Assembly (NCBI GenBank): GCA_937890135.1
Contig: CALBYC010000005.1
Span: 1 to 12,344, forward strand
Direction: 5' to 3'
Origin: an uncultured Parabacteroides sp.
Lineage (GTDB): Bacteria; Bacteroidota; Bacteroidia; Bacteroidales; Tannerellaceae
Length of the DNA: 12,344 bases
Notes under the pieces: model-generated
What the model was told of the DNA's origin: nothing
What the model saw: only the letters and a program-made list of their open reading frames with translations
Databases searched by the model: none
In this document: positions 1 through 6,705 of the stretch, piece by piece
Numbering within the stretch: position 1 is the stretch's first letter
Layout of the letters: every line of letters begins with the position of its first letter
Made by a program: the position numbers and the translations under genes

Positions 1-75
1 GACTTTCCGTTCGTCTGTCGAAGAGATAGAGAACCTGTTGAAGAACTGAGAGAACAATTAAACTATTATACTGCC

Positions 76-2619
76 GTGGAACATAAAATCTATACATTTG
101 ACGAAGCATACAAAGCGTCGTTGGATTATTTTTCCGGAGATGACTTGGCAGCCAAGGTATGGGTGAGCAAATACGCCCTGAAAGACGCTTATGGCAACAT
201 ATATGAACAATCACCCGCGGATATGCATCATCGTTTGGCCCGGGAGATTGCACGTATAGAAAAACGTTATCCGAACCCGTTGTCGGAGCAGGAGCTGTTC
301 GACCTCTTTGACCATTTCCGCTATATCATACCGCAAGGAAGCCCGATGACGGGAATCGGCAATGACTATCAGGTCGCTTCCCTCTCCAATTGCTTTGTCA
401 TCGGACTGGACGGGCCCGCCGATTCTTACGGCGCGATCATACGGATAGACGAGGAGCAGGTGCAGCTGATGAAGCGCCGCGGCGGGGTCGGGCATGACTT
501 GTCCCACATCCGCCCCAAAGGTTCACCCGTGAAGAATTCGGCCCTTACGTCCACCGGCTTGGTCCCTTTCATGGAGCGTTATTCCAATTCCACCCGCGAA
601 GTCGCGCAGGATGGCCGCCGCGGGGCTTTGATGTTGTCGGTTTCCATCAAGCATCCCGACTCGGAAGCGTTCATCGACGCGAAAATGGAGGAGGGGAAAG
701 TGACGGGGGCGAACGTGTCTGTCAAGATAGATGACGAATTCATGAATGCGGTCATCGATAAGAAGAACTATCTCCAGTGTTATCCGATAGACTCTCCCGA
801 CCCGTTGTACAAGAAAGAGATTTACGCTCCTCAGTTGTGGGAGAAAATCATCCATAACGCATGGAAATCGGCTGAGCCGGGAGTCCTCTTTTGGGACACG
901 ATTCTGCGGGAGTCCGTACCGGACTCTTACGCCGACCTTGGCTTCCGGACGGTATCCACCAATCCGTGCGGCGAGATTCCCCTCTGTCCTTATGACAGCT
1001 GCCGCTTGTTGGCCATCAACTTGTACGCTTACGTGAAGAACCCGTTCACTCCGGAGGCCTATTTCGACTTTGAATTGTTCAGGAAGCATGTGCAGCTGGC
1101 CCAGCGAATCATGGACGACATCATCGATTTGGAGGCGGAAAAGATCGAGAAGATTTTGAACAAGATCGATTCGGACCCGGAATCCATGGAAATCAAGCAA
1201 ACGGAAAGGCATCTGTGGGAAAAGATACAGCATAAGACACTGCTGGGACGTCGCACGGGAGTGGGCATCACGGCCGAAGGCGACATGTTGGCGGCCCTGA
1301 ACTACCGGTACGGGACGGAGGAAGCCACGGCGTTTGCGGAAAAGGTGCAGAAGGCTTTGGCATTGGCTGCCTACCGTTCTTCCGTCGACATGGCGAAAGA
1401 GCGCGGGGCGTTTAAAATATACGACGCGGCGCGCGAGGAAAAGAATCCGTTCATCAACCGCTTGCGCGAGGCGGACCCTCGGCTTTACGAGGACATGGTG
1501 CGCTATGGGCGGCGCAACATCGCCTGCCTGACCATCGCACCTACGGGAACGACCAGCTTGATGACGCAAACCACGTCAGGCATAGAGCCTGTGTTTTTGC
1601 CGGTCTACAAACGCCGCCGCAAGGTAAATCCGAACGATGTGGACGCCCATGTCGATTTCGTGGACGAAACGGGCGACTCGTTCGAAGAGTATGTCGTGTT
1701 CCATCATAAATTTGTCACTTGGATGGAAGCGCAAGGCTATTCGACCACGAAGCGGTATACGGCGGAGGAGGTGGATGAGCTTGTCTCGAAATCGCCTTAC
1801 TACAAAGCCACTTCCAACGACGTGGACTGGCTTCAGAAAGTCCGCATGCAAGGACGTATCCAGAAATGGGTGGACCATTCCATCAGCGTGACGATCAATC
1901 TGCCGAACGACGTGAGCGAAGATTTGGTGAACAAGCTGTACGTCGAGGCGTGGAAGTGCGGATGCAAGGGATGCACGGTTTATCGGGACGGCTCGCGCTC
2001 CGGTGTGCTCATTTCCGTCGAGAAGAAAAAGAAGGCGGACAATGCGTGCAACTGCGTGCAGGCCCCGGTGATCGTTTCCACTCGCCCGAGGGAGTTGGAG
2101 GCGGATGTGGTCCGCTTCCAGAACAAGAAGGAGAAATGGATAGCCTTCGTGGGATTGCTGAACGGCCGCCCGTACGAGATATTCACGGGACTGGCGGATG
2201 ACGAGGAGGGAATCATGCTGCCGAAGAATGTTTCCAAAGGCTCCATCATAAAATGCTATGACGAGGATGGGAAGAAGCATTATGACTTCCAGTTCAAGAA
2301 CAAGCGGGGGTACAAGATGACCATCGAAGGTCTGGATAGCAAGTTCAATCCGGAATATTGGAATTATGCGAAGCTGATTTCCGGTGTGTTGAGGTATGCG
2401 ATGCCGATTGACCAGGTAATCAAATTGGTCCAGGGATTGGACTTGAACAACGAGTCCATCAACACCTGGAAAAATGGAGTGGAGCGGGCTTTGAAAAAAT
2501 ACTTGCCCAACGGGACGGAAGCGAAAGGGCAGAAATGTCCTAATTGCGGTCAGGAGACTTTGGTATATCAGGAAGGTTGCCTGATATGCACGAACTGCGG
2601 GGCTTCGCGTTGCGGATGA
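76..2619 (+). CDS. nrdJ: Adenosylcobalamin-dependent (class II) ribonucleoside-diphosphate reductase
   Basis: This 847-residue enzyme reduces ribonucleotides to deoxyribonucleotides in the cytoplasm, using a thiyl radical generated from coenzyme B12, so it works without oxygen. Visible signatures are SLSNC (Cys106, one of the reducible cysteine pair), NPCGE at 296-300 (Cys298 the thiyl-radical cysteine, with Asn296 and Glu300), Cys309 eleven residues later (the second reducible cysteine), and a TIAPTGTTSLM loop. A TSCPD-type region follows, and the protein ends in a zinc-ribbon tail with CxxC at 821-824, CxxCxxC at 835-841 and a final Cys846; this tail probably relays electrons from thioredoxin. 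The start is a GTG. The frame is open back to base 1 with no ATG, but the protein from this GTG (MEHKIYTFDEA) begins where relatives begin. No NrdB-like or activase gene is adjacent, as expected for class II. Confidence 0.95.
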   Translation: MEHKIYTFDEAYKASLDYFSGDDLAAKVWVSKYALKDAYGNIYEQSPADMHHRLAREIARIEKRYPNPLSEQELFDLFDHFRYIIPQGSPMTGIGNDYQVASLSNCFVIGLDGPADSYGAIIRIDEEQVQLMKRRGGVGHDLSHIRPKGSPVKNSALTSTGLVPFMERYSNSTREVAQDGRRGALMLSVSIKHPDSEAFIDAKMEEGKVTGANVSVKIDDEFMNAVIDKKNYLQCYPIDSPDPLYKKEIYAPQLWEKIIHNAWKSAEPGVLFWDTILRESVPDSYADLGFRTVSTNPCGEIPLCPYDSCRLLAINLYAYVKNPFTPEAYFDFELFRKHVQLAQRIMDDIIDLEAEKIEKILNKIDSDPESMEIKQTERHLWEKIQHKTLLGRRTGVGITAEGDMLAALNYRYGTEEATAFAEKVQKALALAAYRSSVDMAKERGAFKIYDAAREEKNPFINRLREADPRLYEDMVRYGRRNIACLTIAPTGTTSLMTQTTSGIEPVFLPVYKRRRKVNPNDVDAHVDFVDETGDSFEEYVVFHHKFVTWMEAQGYSTTKRYTAEEVDELVSKSPYYKATSNDVDWLQKVRMQGRIQKWVDHSISVTINLPNDVSEDLVNKLYVEAWKCGCKGCTVYRDGSRSGVLISVEKKKKADNACNCVQAPVIVSTRPRELEADVVRFQNKKEKWIAFVGLLNGRPYEIFTGLADDEEGIMLPKNVSKGSIIKCYDEDGKKHYDFQFKNKRGYKMTIEGLDSKFNPEYWNYAKLISGVLRYAMPIDQVIKLVQGLDLNNESINTWKNGVERALKKYLPNGTEAKGQKCPNCGQETLVYQEGCLICTNCGASRCG

Positions 2620-2625
2620 CAACGG

Positions 2626-2688
2626 CCGGGACAGGGGGTTATAAGCCGGGAAGGCTTATAATCCCAAATCGGCCTTAAAGGGTCCCGG
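2626..2688. terminator. Hairpin between convergent nrdJ and bactofilin genes
   Basis: A 13-bp stem is formed by 2635-2647 and 2653-2665 (one G-U pair) around a 5-nt GGGAA loop. It is nested in an outer 7-bp pairing, CCGGGAC at 2626-2632 with GTCCCGG at 2682-2688. It begins 16 bases after the nrdJ stop and ends inside the last codons of the oppositely oriented bactofilin gene. Its position suggests transcription termination or 3'-end protection for both genes. Neither side has a clear T-run, so it is not a textbook intrinsic terminator. Confidence 0.55.
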
Positions 2689-3061
2689 AGCTGATTCTCC
2701 CTTCTATCTTTGCTCCCGGCTCGACCTCGAATATTTGCAGGCGGATGTCCCCTTTTATGGTCGAGCTTGATTTTAAAAGCGAAATCAAAGGGAACGTCCA
2801 ATGCGCCAATTTCTCCTTGACTTCGATGTTCCCTTCGACCAACCCGTGTATTTCGGCATTGGCGCATTGGACGTTCCCTTTGATTTCGCTTTTCGGTCCG
2901 ACTACGATTTTCCCGCTGCATGTGATATCCCCTTCGATTTTCCCGTCCATGCGTAAATCGCCCTCCACCGTAAGATTCCCTTTGATGGAGGCACCGGCGG
3001 CCAAAGTATTGTGAAGGCCGGTATTGCCGCCCTCTTCTCTTTGTTTATTGCCAATCATCAT
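2675..3061 (-). CDS. Bactofilin (polymer-forming cytoskeletal protein), with an internal inverted-repeat insertion
   Basis: A protein of 128 residues from the ATG at 3061; an in-frame TTG two codons upstream and a second ATG at 3058 are alternatives. The core has the regular beta-helix pattern of bactofilins: AAGASIKGNLTVEGDLRMDG, then KIEGDITCSGKIVVGPKSEI, KGNVQCANAEIHGLVEGNIE and the closing VEPGAKIEGRIS. Bactofilins self-assemble into filaments and scaffold cell-shape or envelope machinery. The oddity is at residues 87-95 (HWTFPLISL). The usual family sequence would run KEKLALKSSST, but here nine residues are wedged between LA and LK. They are encoded by the exact reverse complement of a segment that lies 47 bp upstream in the same gene. 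The frame is kept. Folding or polymerization may be impaired because the insert breaks the repeat register. The gene is divergent from folB. Confidence 0.85.
   Translation of the reverse strand: MMIGNKQREEGGNTGLHNTLAAGASIKGNLTVEGDLRMDGKIEGDITCSGKIVVGPKSEIKGNVQCANAEIHGLVEGNIEVKEKLAHWTFPLISLLKSSSTIKGDIRLQIFEVEPGAKIEGRISSGTL
2775..2893. repeat. Perfect 36-bp inverted repeat inside the bactofilin gene
   Basis: Bases 2775-2810 are the exact reverse complement of 2858-2893 (36 of 36), separated by a 47-nt spacer. The right arm encodes the normal bactofilin stretch KSEIKGNVQCAN on the minus strand. The left arm encodes the anomalous stretch LAHWTFPLISLL, so the left arm looks like the copy. The pattern fits a template-switch during replication. 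Short shared sequence (ATTGGCGC) at the entry point supports this. Confidence 0.95.
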
Positions 3062-3068
3062 GTGCAAA

Positions 3069-3100
3069 TTTGTTTTTCTACAAATATAAGACTATTTTTG
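3069..3100 (+). promoter_or_regulatory. folB promoter, Bacteroidetes -33/-7 type
   Basis: TTTG at 3069-3072 and TATTTTTG at 3093-3100 match the -33 TTTG and -7 TAnnTTTG elements with a 20-bp spacer. The predicted start of transcription, around 3107, leaves only about 10 nt of leader before the folB ATG at 3117. Confidence 0.6.
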
Positions 3101-3109
3101 GTGTGTAAA
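3081..3109 (-). promoter_or_regulatory. Candidate bactofilin promoter
   Basis: On the minus strand TATATTTG (3088-3081) matches the Bacteroidetes -7 element TAnnTTTG. A weak -33 element TTTA (3109-3106) lies 17 bp upstream. Initiation would fall about 13 nt before the ATG at 3061. It overlaps the folB promoter on the other strand. Confidence 0.5.
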
Positions 3110-3116
3110 GTTTAAA

Positions 3117-3476
3117 ATGCAGATGAAAGTACAAATTGAATTGGATTCCATGAAGTTTTACGCGTTCCATGGGGTAGCACCCCAGGAAAGGAAGGTGGGG
3201 AACACGTTTGTTGTGGACTTGACGTTGACGGCGGGAGTGGAGGCCGCCATTGTTTCCGATGATTTGGACGACACGGTCAACTATGCCCAAGTGTATGCCG
3301 TCGTAAAGCAAGAGATGGAACGCCCTTCCTTGCTGTTGGAATCCGTGGCAGGCAGAATCGTGAGAGCCTTGCATAAGGAGTTTCCCAAGATAAACAAAGT
3401 CAGGATAAAAATAGCCAAGCTGAACCCTCCCTTTGGGGGCGACATCCGTTCGGCTTCTGTCATCCTGGAAGAATGA
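3117..3476 (+). CDS. folB: Dihydroneopterin aldolase
   Basis: A 119-residue cytoplasmic enzyme of folate synthesis that converts 7,8-dihydroneopterin to 6-hydroxymethyl-7,8-dihydropterin and glycolaldehyde. Length and motifs fit FolB: FYAFHGVAPQERKVGN with Glu24 of the pterin pocket, NYAQVY with Tyr56, LLESVA with Glu75, and the catalytic lysine in AKLNPPFGG (Lys101). The ATG at 3117 is chosen because it closely follows a good promoter; a second in-frame ATG is two codons later. It stands alone, with no other folate genes beside it. Its stop codon lies only 2 bp from the stop of the oppositely oriented sigma gene, so there is no room for a dedicated terminator between them. Confidence 0.92.
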   Translation: MQMKVQIELDSMKFYAFHGVAPQERKVGNTFVVDLTLTAGVEAAIVSDDLDDTVNYAQVYAVVKQEMERPSLLLESVAGRIVRALHKEFPKINKVRIKIAKLNPPFGGDIRSASVILEE

Positions 3477-3478
3477 AG

Positions 3479-4063
3479 TCATAAACCGTTGTGCCACGTA
3501 GATAAGAAATAGAACAAAGGCAGGTAGTCTTTAAGCTCGACCCTTAATATTTTCAACGCCTGCTGTATCCGGTAGTCGATGGTTTTGGGTGACACTCCGT
3601 TTTCTTTGGCGATTTCTTTATAGCTTAGCTCGCCGAACCTGTGTTTGATGAAAGCTTCTCGGTAAGATTGAGGCATTTTGTCCAATGCCTTTTTTAAAAT
3701 CTCCAGCAGTTCCTTCGAATGGTAATAATCAAACTGCTGTATCGTATCCTGCATTTCTTCGAAAAACAGCGTGTCCGCTTTGCCTCTACTCTCCCAATAG
3801 GTCAGCTTGTTGAACGCTTTATTGCGTACCATGGAGAACAAATAACTGCTAAGAGATTTTTCAAGCGTCAGTTTTTTCCTGGATTCCCAAATCCAGAACA
3901 TGACATCTTGTACGATTTCTTCGGAATCTTCTATTGAAACGAATTTGTTACAATATGCACAAAGTACCGGATAATACTTTTTAAACAACCTGGAATAAGC
4001 GTTCCGATCGGAAGATTGAATAGAAAGTAACAATTGATTGTCTTCTGTCAATGTATTATCCAT
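3479..4063 (-). CDS. ECF-type RNA polymerase sigma factor of the PUL
   Basis: A 194-residue sigma-70 family protein containing only region 2 (about residues 22-87, with DSEEIVQDVMFWIWE and YLFSMVRNKAFN) and region 4 (about 122-175, with helix-turn-helix LSYKEIAKENGVSPKTIDYR), the hallmark of extracytoplasmic-function sigma factors. It would direct RNA polymerase to PUL promoters when freed from its anti-sigma partner. The partner is most likely the FecR protein encoded divergently from 4194. In many Bacteroides PULs the sigma gene precedes and reads with the anti-sigma gene; here the two are back to back. The ATG at 4063 is the first in frame and gives a typical N-terminus. The C-terminal tail LPLFYFLSTWHNGL is hydrophobic and of unknown meaning. 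Confidence 0.93.
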   Translation of the reverse strand: MDNTLTEDNQLLLSIQSSDRNAYSRLFKKYYPVLCAYCNKFVSIEDSEEIVQDVMFWIWESRKKLTLEKSLSSYLFSMVRNKAFNKLTYWESRGKADTLFFEEMQDTIQQFDYYHSKELLEILKKALDKMPQSYREAFIKHRFGELSYKEIAKENGVSPKTIDYRIQQALKILRVELKDYLPLFYFLSTWHNGL

Positions 4064-4110
4064 AACATATGGGTTTATGATAGGAATAGAACTATTGTCT
4101 TTTTATTGGA

Positions 4111-4118
4111 CAAAAGTA
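4111..4118 (-). promoter_or_regulatory. -7 element of the sigma factor gene
   Basis: On the minus strand TACTTTTG (4118-4111) matches TAnnTTTG, about 48 bp before the sigma ATG. Only a T-rich stretch (complement of 4133-4138) stands at the -33 position. This suggests housekeeping-type transcription of the sigma gene. Confidence 0.45.
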
Positions 4119-4140
4119 TATAATTTTTCAATAAAAAATG

Positions 4141-4180
4141 AATGACAGGTTTAGGAACATGTTGCTTCACGATTGTCATT
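4141..4180. promoter_or_regulatory. Inverted repeat and possible ECF promoter upstream of fecR
   Basis: AATGACA (4141-4147) and TGTCATT (4174-4180) are perfect inverted arms, and the 8-bp palindrome AACATGTT (4156-4163) lies at their centre. The same interval contains GGAAC (4154-4158), 16 bp and then GTC (4175-4177), which resembles general ECF promoter spacing and would start transcription just before the fecR ATG. No TAnnTTTG element precedes fecR on this strand. This assignment is an inference from pattern only. Confidence 0.3.
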
Positions 4181-4193
4181 AGAATAAAGACAT

Positions 4194-5177
4194 ATGATAA
4201 TGGACGAATTATTGGTTAAATATTATGAACGTACTTTGTCCCCCGAAGAATGCGAGAAAGTAGAGTCGTGGATAAAAAGTTCCGAAGAGAATGCCGCTTT
4301 GGCACGGCTCGTGCTTCAGGCGACGCTTGCACTTGATGCAGAGGTTGCTATGAAACTTATCGATACCGATGCTGCGTTGGGCAAAGTGAATAAAAGGATT
4401 GCCAAGAAGACTGAGATGTTCTGGTTGACTTGGATGGAGCGTGTCGCTGCCGTTTTGTTCATTCCTTTGTTAATGACAACTCTTCTGCTGGGGAGGAAAG
4501 GCATTCCTGATGAGGCTCGGGTGATAGTGGTTAAGACAAACCCCGGCATGACGACGGATTTGTCTTTGCCCGATGGCACGAAGGTTTCGTTGAATTCAGG
4601 TTCAATATTGACCTATCCCGAAATATTTACAGATGATGAGCGAAAAGTGGAACTGAAGGGAGAGGCTTTTTTTGATGTGGTCAAAGATCCGGAAAGGAAA
4701 TTCGTTGTGGAAACTGTACGTGGCACGAAAGTGGAAGTCCTCGGGACGGCATTTAATTTGGAAGCTTTCCCGGATGATTCTCTCATTTCAACGACGTTAA
4801 TACGAGGGAAGGTCTGTTTTGACAATGGAGTCGGCATTACCTATATTCTTCCTGGGGAGAAGCTGGTCTATAACGTCAGTTCTAAGCAACTCAAAAAGAA
4901 TATGACATCGGGTGTTTGCGAGACTGCCTGGAAAGATAATAAACTTGTCTTCCAAAATACAATATTTGACGAGGCTATGCGGATGTTGGAAAAAAGGTTC
5001 AATGTCGATGTCGTGGTAACCAATGACAAGTATCAAAAAGATGCTTTCACCGGTTCTTTCACGGATCAACGTTTGGATAGAATCTTGGAGATATTCAAGC
5101 TGTCGTCGGGTATTCGTTGGAAATACGATTTACCCGCTGATACAACAGGAAAGAAAAGCAAAGTAGTTATTTATTAA
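4194..5177 (+). CDS. FecR-family anti-sigma factor (inner-membrane signal transducer)
   Basis: A 327-residue protein that would hold the ECF sigma factor inactive at the inner membrane until the outer-membrane transporter signals substrate. Residues 1-75 form a cytoplasmic helical domain (DELLVKYYERTLSPEE...) of the kind that binds sigma. One membrane segment lies at about 82-100 (RVAAVLFIPLLMTTLLLG). The periplasmic FecR domain spans about 115-210 (TDLSLPDGTKVSLNSGSILTY, ELKGEAFFDVVKD, VEVLGTAFNLEAF). A C-terminal DUF4974-type domain covers about 250-320 (LVFQNTIFDEAMRMLEKRF...FTGSFTDQRLDRILEI). The start may be the ATG at 4194 or the one at 4200 (MDELLVKYY). The sigma gene is divergent and an STN-bearing SusC follows 169 bp downstream, which is the full set for cell-surface signalling. 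Confidence 0.93.
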   Translation: MIMDELLVKYYERTLSPEECEKVESWIKSSEENAALARLVLQATLALDAEVAMKLIDTDAALGKVNKRIAKKTEMFWLTWMERVAAVLFIPLLMTTLLLGRKGIPDEARVIVVKTNPGMTTDLSLPDGTKVSLNSGSILTYPEIFTDDERKVELKGEAFFDVVKDPERKFVVETVRGTKVEVLGTAFNLEAFPDDSLISTTLIRGKVCFDNGVGITYILPGEKLVYNVSSKQLKKNMTSGVCETAWKDNKLVFQNTIFDEAMRMLEKRFNVDVVVTNDKYQKDAFTGSFTDQRLDRILEIFKLSSGIRWKYDLPADTTGKKSKVVIY

Positions 5178-5213
5178 TTAGATAGAATCATATTTATAGC
5201 CTATGGATGAATA

Positions 5214-5262
5214 GAAACAAACAGAAAACATCCGGAAAGACATTGGCGTATCTTCCCGGATG
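5214..5262 (-). terminator. Intrinsic terminator of the antisense RNA
   Basis: Bases 5262-5251 and 5240-5229 form a 12-bp stem with one mismatch (CATCCGG/CCGGATG at the base) and a 10-nt loop. On the minus strand it runs straight into TTTTCTGTTTGTTTC. The T-rich tail exists only in the minus direction, so the hairpin terminates leftward transcription rather than reading out of fecR. Confidence 0.65.
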
Positions 5263-5333
5263 AAATGATGCAAAACACATGACCAGCCTGTTTGGCGACA
5301 GGTATCGGTCGCAAAATCATTTTTTACCATTAA
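5220..5333 (-). ncRNA. Predicted antisense small RNA to the susC leader (DonS-like)
   Basis: The minus strand of the fecR-susC gap has a complete small transcription unit. The promoter lies over the susC start codon (TAACTTTG at 5347-5340, with TTG 19 bp upstream). There is then about 110 nt of non-coding RNA with a stem-loop at 5310-5281, and a strong intrinsic terminator at 5262-5214. The RNA would be fully complementary to the 5' leader of the susC mRNA. In Bacteroides fragilis the DonS RNA has this arrangement, antisense to the leader of a susC homologue in a PUL controlled by an ECF sigma/anti-sigma pair, and it represses the PUL. Exact ends are estimates. Homology to DonS in sequence was not tested; the match is of position, size and architecture. 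Confidence 0.65.
5281..5310. other. Stem-loop shared by the susC leader and the antisense RNA
   Basis: CCTGT (5287-5291) pairs with ACAGG (5298-5302) around a 6-nt loop, and GACC (5281-5284) pairs with GGTC (5307-5310) to extend the stem past an internal loop. Because it is an inverted repeat it can form in both the susC leader and its antisense RNA. The complementary loops could start pairing between the two RNAs. Confidence 0.5.
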
Positions 5334-5339
5334 ACACAA

Positions 5340-5369
5340 CAAAGTTATGCAAAAAAAGTTATTGCCCAA
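5340..5369 (-). promoter_or_regulatory. Antisense promoter overlapping the susC start codon
   Basis: Reading the minus strand, TTG (5369-5367), a 19-bp spacer and TAACTTTG (5347-5340) match the Bacteroidetes -33 and -7 elements with standard spacing. The -7 element includes the first base of the susC ATG. Initiation is expected near 5333, directed away from susC toward fecR. Confidence 0.6.
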
Positions 5370-6705
5370 GCATCTTAAGCTGCCAGAAACAGCAGGGCTA
5401 ACCTTGAAACAAATTCCATCAGCAATGAAACTATTGCCTATCTTAGTGATGGGTTCTATTGGGCTTGTCAATGCTTCAGGCTATGCCCAAACGGAACGTC
5501 TCACATTATCAGCTGACAATGTGAGTGTGCGCAACGTATTGAACCAGATTGAATCAAGAAGTAATTATACTTTCTTCTACAACAACCGCTTGATTGATGT
5601 GAATCGGAAAGTATCCATTTCAGTCTCTGACGTAGATATTCTTAAAATACTGGATTCCGTATTCACGGGTACGAATGTGGCATATTGGGTGGTCGATAAC
5701 CGGATTGTGTTGTCGCTGAAAAATGAATATCAGGAGTCCAAGCAGCAAAGTGGAACCGTGAAGGGAGTCGTGGTGGATGCCGCAGGCATTCCTGTCATTG
5801 GAGCGAATGTGGTGATTAAAGGAACGACAACGGGCACGATTTCCGACATGGATGGTAATTTCATGTTGTCTGTTTCCGAGAACGCTATGCTTGAAATCAG
5901 CTATATTGGCTATTTGCCACAAACAGTGAAAGCAACGATTGGCAAAGAGCTTAAGGTGACATTGAAGGAAGACAGCAAATCATTGGATGAGTTGGTCGTT
6001 GTTGGTTATGGTACACAAAAAAAGGTAAATTTGACAGGTGCCGTTACTTCTTTGGATGCTGAGACTTTGGAGAATAGGCCCATTACGAATTCGACACAAG
6101 CTTTGCAAGGCACGCAAGGTGTATATGTCAATCAAGCAGGTGCTCAACCTGGGGCGGATGGGGCGACTATCCGTGTGCGAGGCCAAGGCACTTTGAATGA
6201 TAATAACCCTTTGATTTTGGTGGATGGCATCGAGTTCCCATTGGAGGCTGTAAATCCAAACGACATAGAAAGCATCTCCGTGCTGAAGGATGCGGCCTCT
6301 TCGGCCATTTATGGTTCGCGTGCTGCGAATGGAGTCATATTGGTGAAGACGAAGTCTGGTAAGAAAGGGAAATTCACGGTGGACTACAACAATTATTTCG
6401 GTGTCCAGCAAGCGACATATCTTCCGGATTTCGTGTACGACCCGATTCTATTCATGGAACAAAGAAATCAGGCTCAACGGAACGAAGGGAAACTAACCGT
6501 AGATTATTCGGATGAACTGATAGAAGAGTACCGCCAAGGCATGAAGACGGATCCAATCCTGTACCCTCAGAACAATTGGTTGGACATCATGTATAATAAT
6601 GCTTTTATCATGGAGCATAACATGCGGTTCTCGGGCGGAGATGAGAAGTACACTTATTCTGTATCTCTGTATCGTTGGGTTATGGCGACCAAAATGGCGT
6701 ATTGA
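5347..6705 (+). CDS. N-terminal half of the split SusC: signal peptide, STN, CarboxypepD_reg-like and plug domains
   Basis: 452 residues before the premature TGA. A long N-terminal leader (hydrophobic at about 27-48, ending near SGYAQ) precedes an STN domain at about 50-124 (LTLSADNVSVRNVLNQIESR). This domain marks transporters that signal to FecR/ECF sigma pairs. A carboxypeptidase-regulatory-like domain follows at about 138-208 (GVVVDAAGIPVIGANVVIKG). Next come the TonB-box-like SLDELVVVGYGTQ (212-224), the plug with GTLNDNNPLILVDGIEFP and SVLKDAASSAIYGSRAANGV, and the first barrel strands. The last 11 residues (YRWVMATKMAY) are out-of-frame. If made, the product would be secreted but could not form a barrel. 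The region upstream has no sense-strand TAnnTTTG element, consistent with ECF-sigma-dependent expression. Confidence 0.85.
   Translation: MQKKLLPKHLKLPETAGLTLKQIPSAMKLLPILVMGSIGLVNASGYAQTERLTLSADNVSVRNVLNQIESRSNYTFFYNNRLIDVNRKVSISVSDVDILKILDSVFTGTNVAYWVVDNRIVLSLKNEYQESKQQSGTVKGVVVDAAGIPVIGANVVIKGTTTGTISDMDGNFMLSVSENAMLEISYIGYLPQTVKATIGKELKVTLKEDSKSLDELVVVGYGTQKKVNLTGAVTSLDAETLENRPITNSTQALQGTQGVYVNQAGAQPGADGATIRVRGQGTLNDNNPLILVDGIEFPLEAVNPNDIESISVLKDAASSAIYGSRAANGVILVKTKSGKKGKFTVDYNNYFGVQQATYLPDFVYDPILFMEQRNQAQRNEGKLTVDYSDELIEEYRQGMKTDPILYPQNNWLDIMYNNAFIMEHNMRFSGGDEKYTYSVSLYRWVMATKMAY
6658..6673 (+). repeat. 8-bp tandem duplication causing the susC frameshift
   Basis: TCTGTATC is present twice head to tail (6658-6665, 6666-6673). 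Eight bases shift the frame by two. One copy gives in-frame YSVSLGYGDQ, two copies give a stop 32 bases after the repeat. Confidence 0.95.

Noticed and set aside
1..75. Upstream extension of nrdJ, as the frame is open to the window edge
   Set aside because: There is no ATG in it and the extra residues do not resemble an NrdJ N-terminus; a start further upstream cannot be excluded because the sequence is cut.
523..2622. Two long minus-strand open frames of 348 residues each, opposite nrdJ
   Set aside because: The sense strand encodes an unmistakable NrdJ; the antisense proteins have no recognizable domains, and long antisense frames are common opposite GC-rich, codon-biased genes.
2745..3014. 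Plus-strand open frame of 89 residues that includes SEIKGNVQCAN, a bactofilin-like string
   Set aside because: It exists only because the 36-bp inverted repeat places the bactofilin-coding sequence on the opposite strand; the rest has no bactofilin pattern.
3062..3067. TTG start for the bactofilin
   Set aside because: Two ATG codons follow immediately and give the usual short N-terminus.
5229..5262. Hairpin as a terminator for fecR in the sense direction
   Set aside because: The sense-side flank is A/G-rich with no T-run; the T-rich tail is on the minus strand.
6675..6677. Independent gene starting at TTG in the second susC frame
   Set aside because: The protein begins mid-barrel with no signal peptide, and removal of the 8-bp duplicate joins it exactly to the upstream half.
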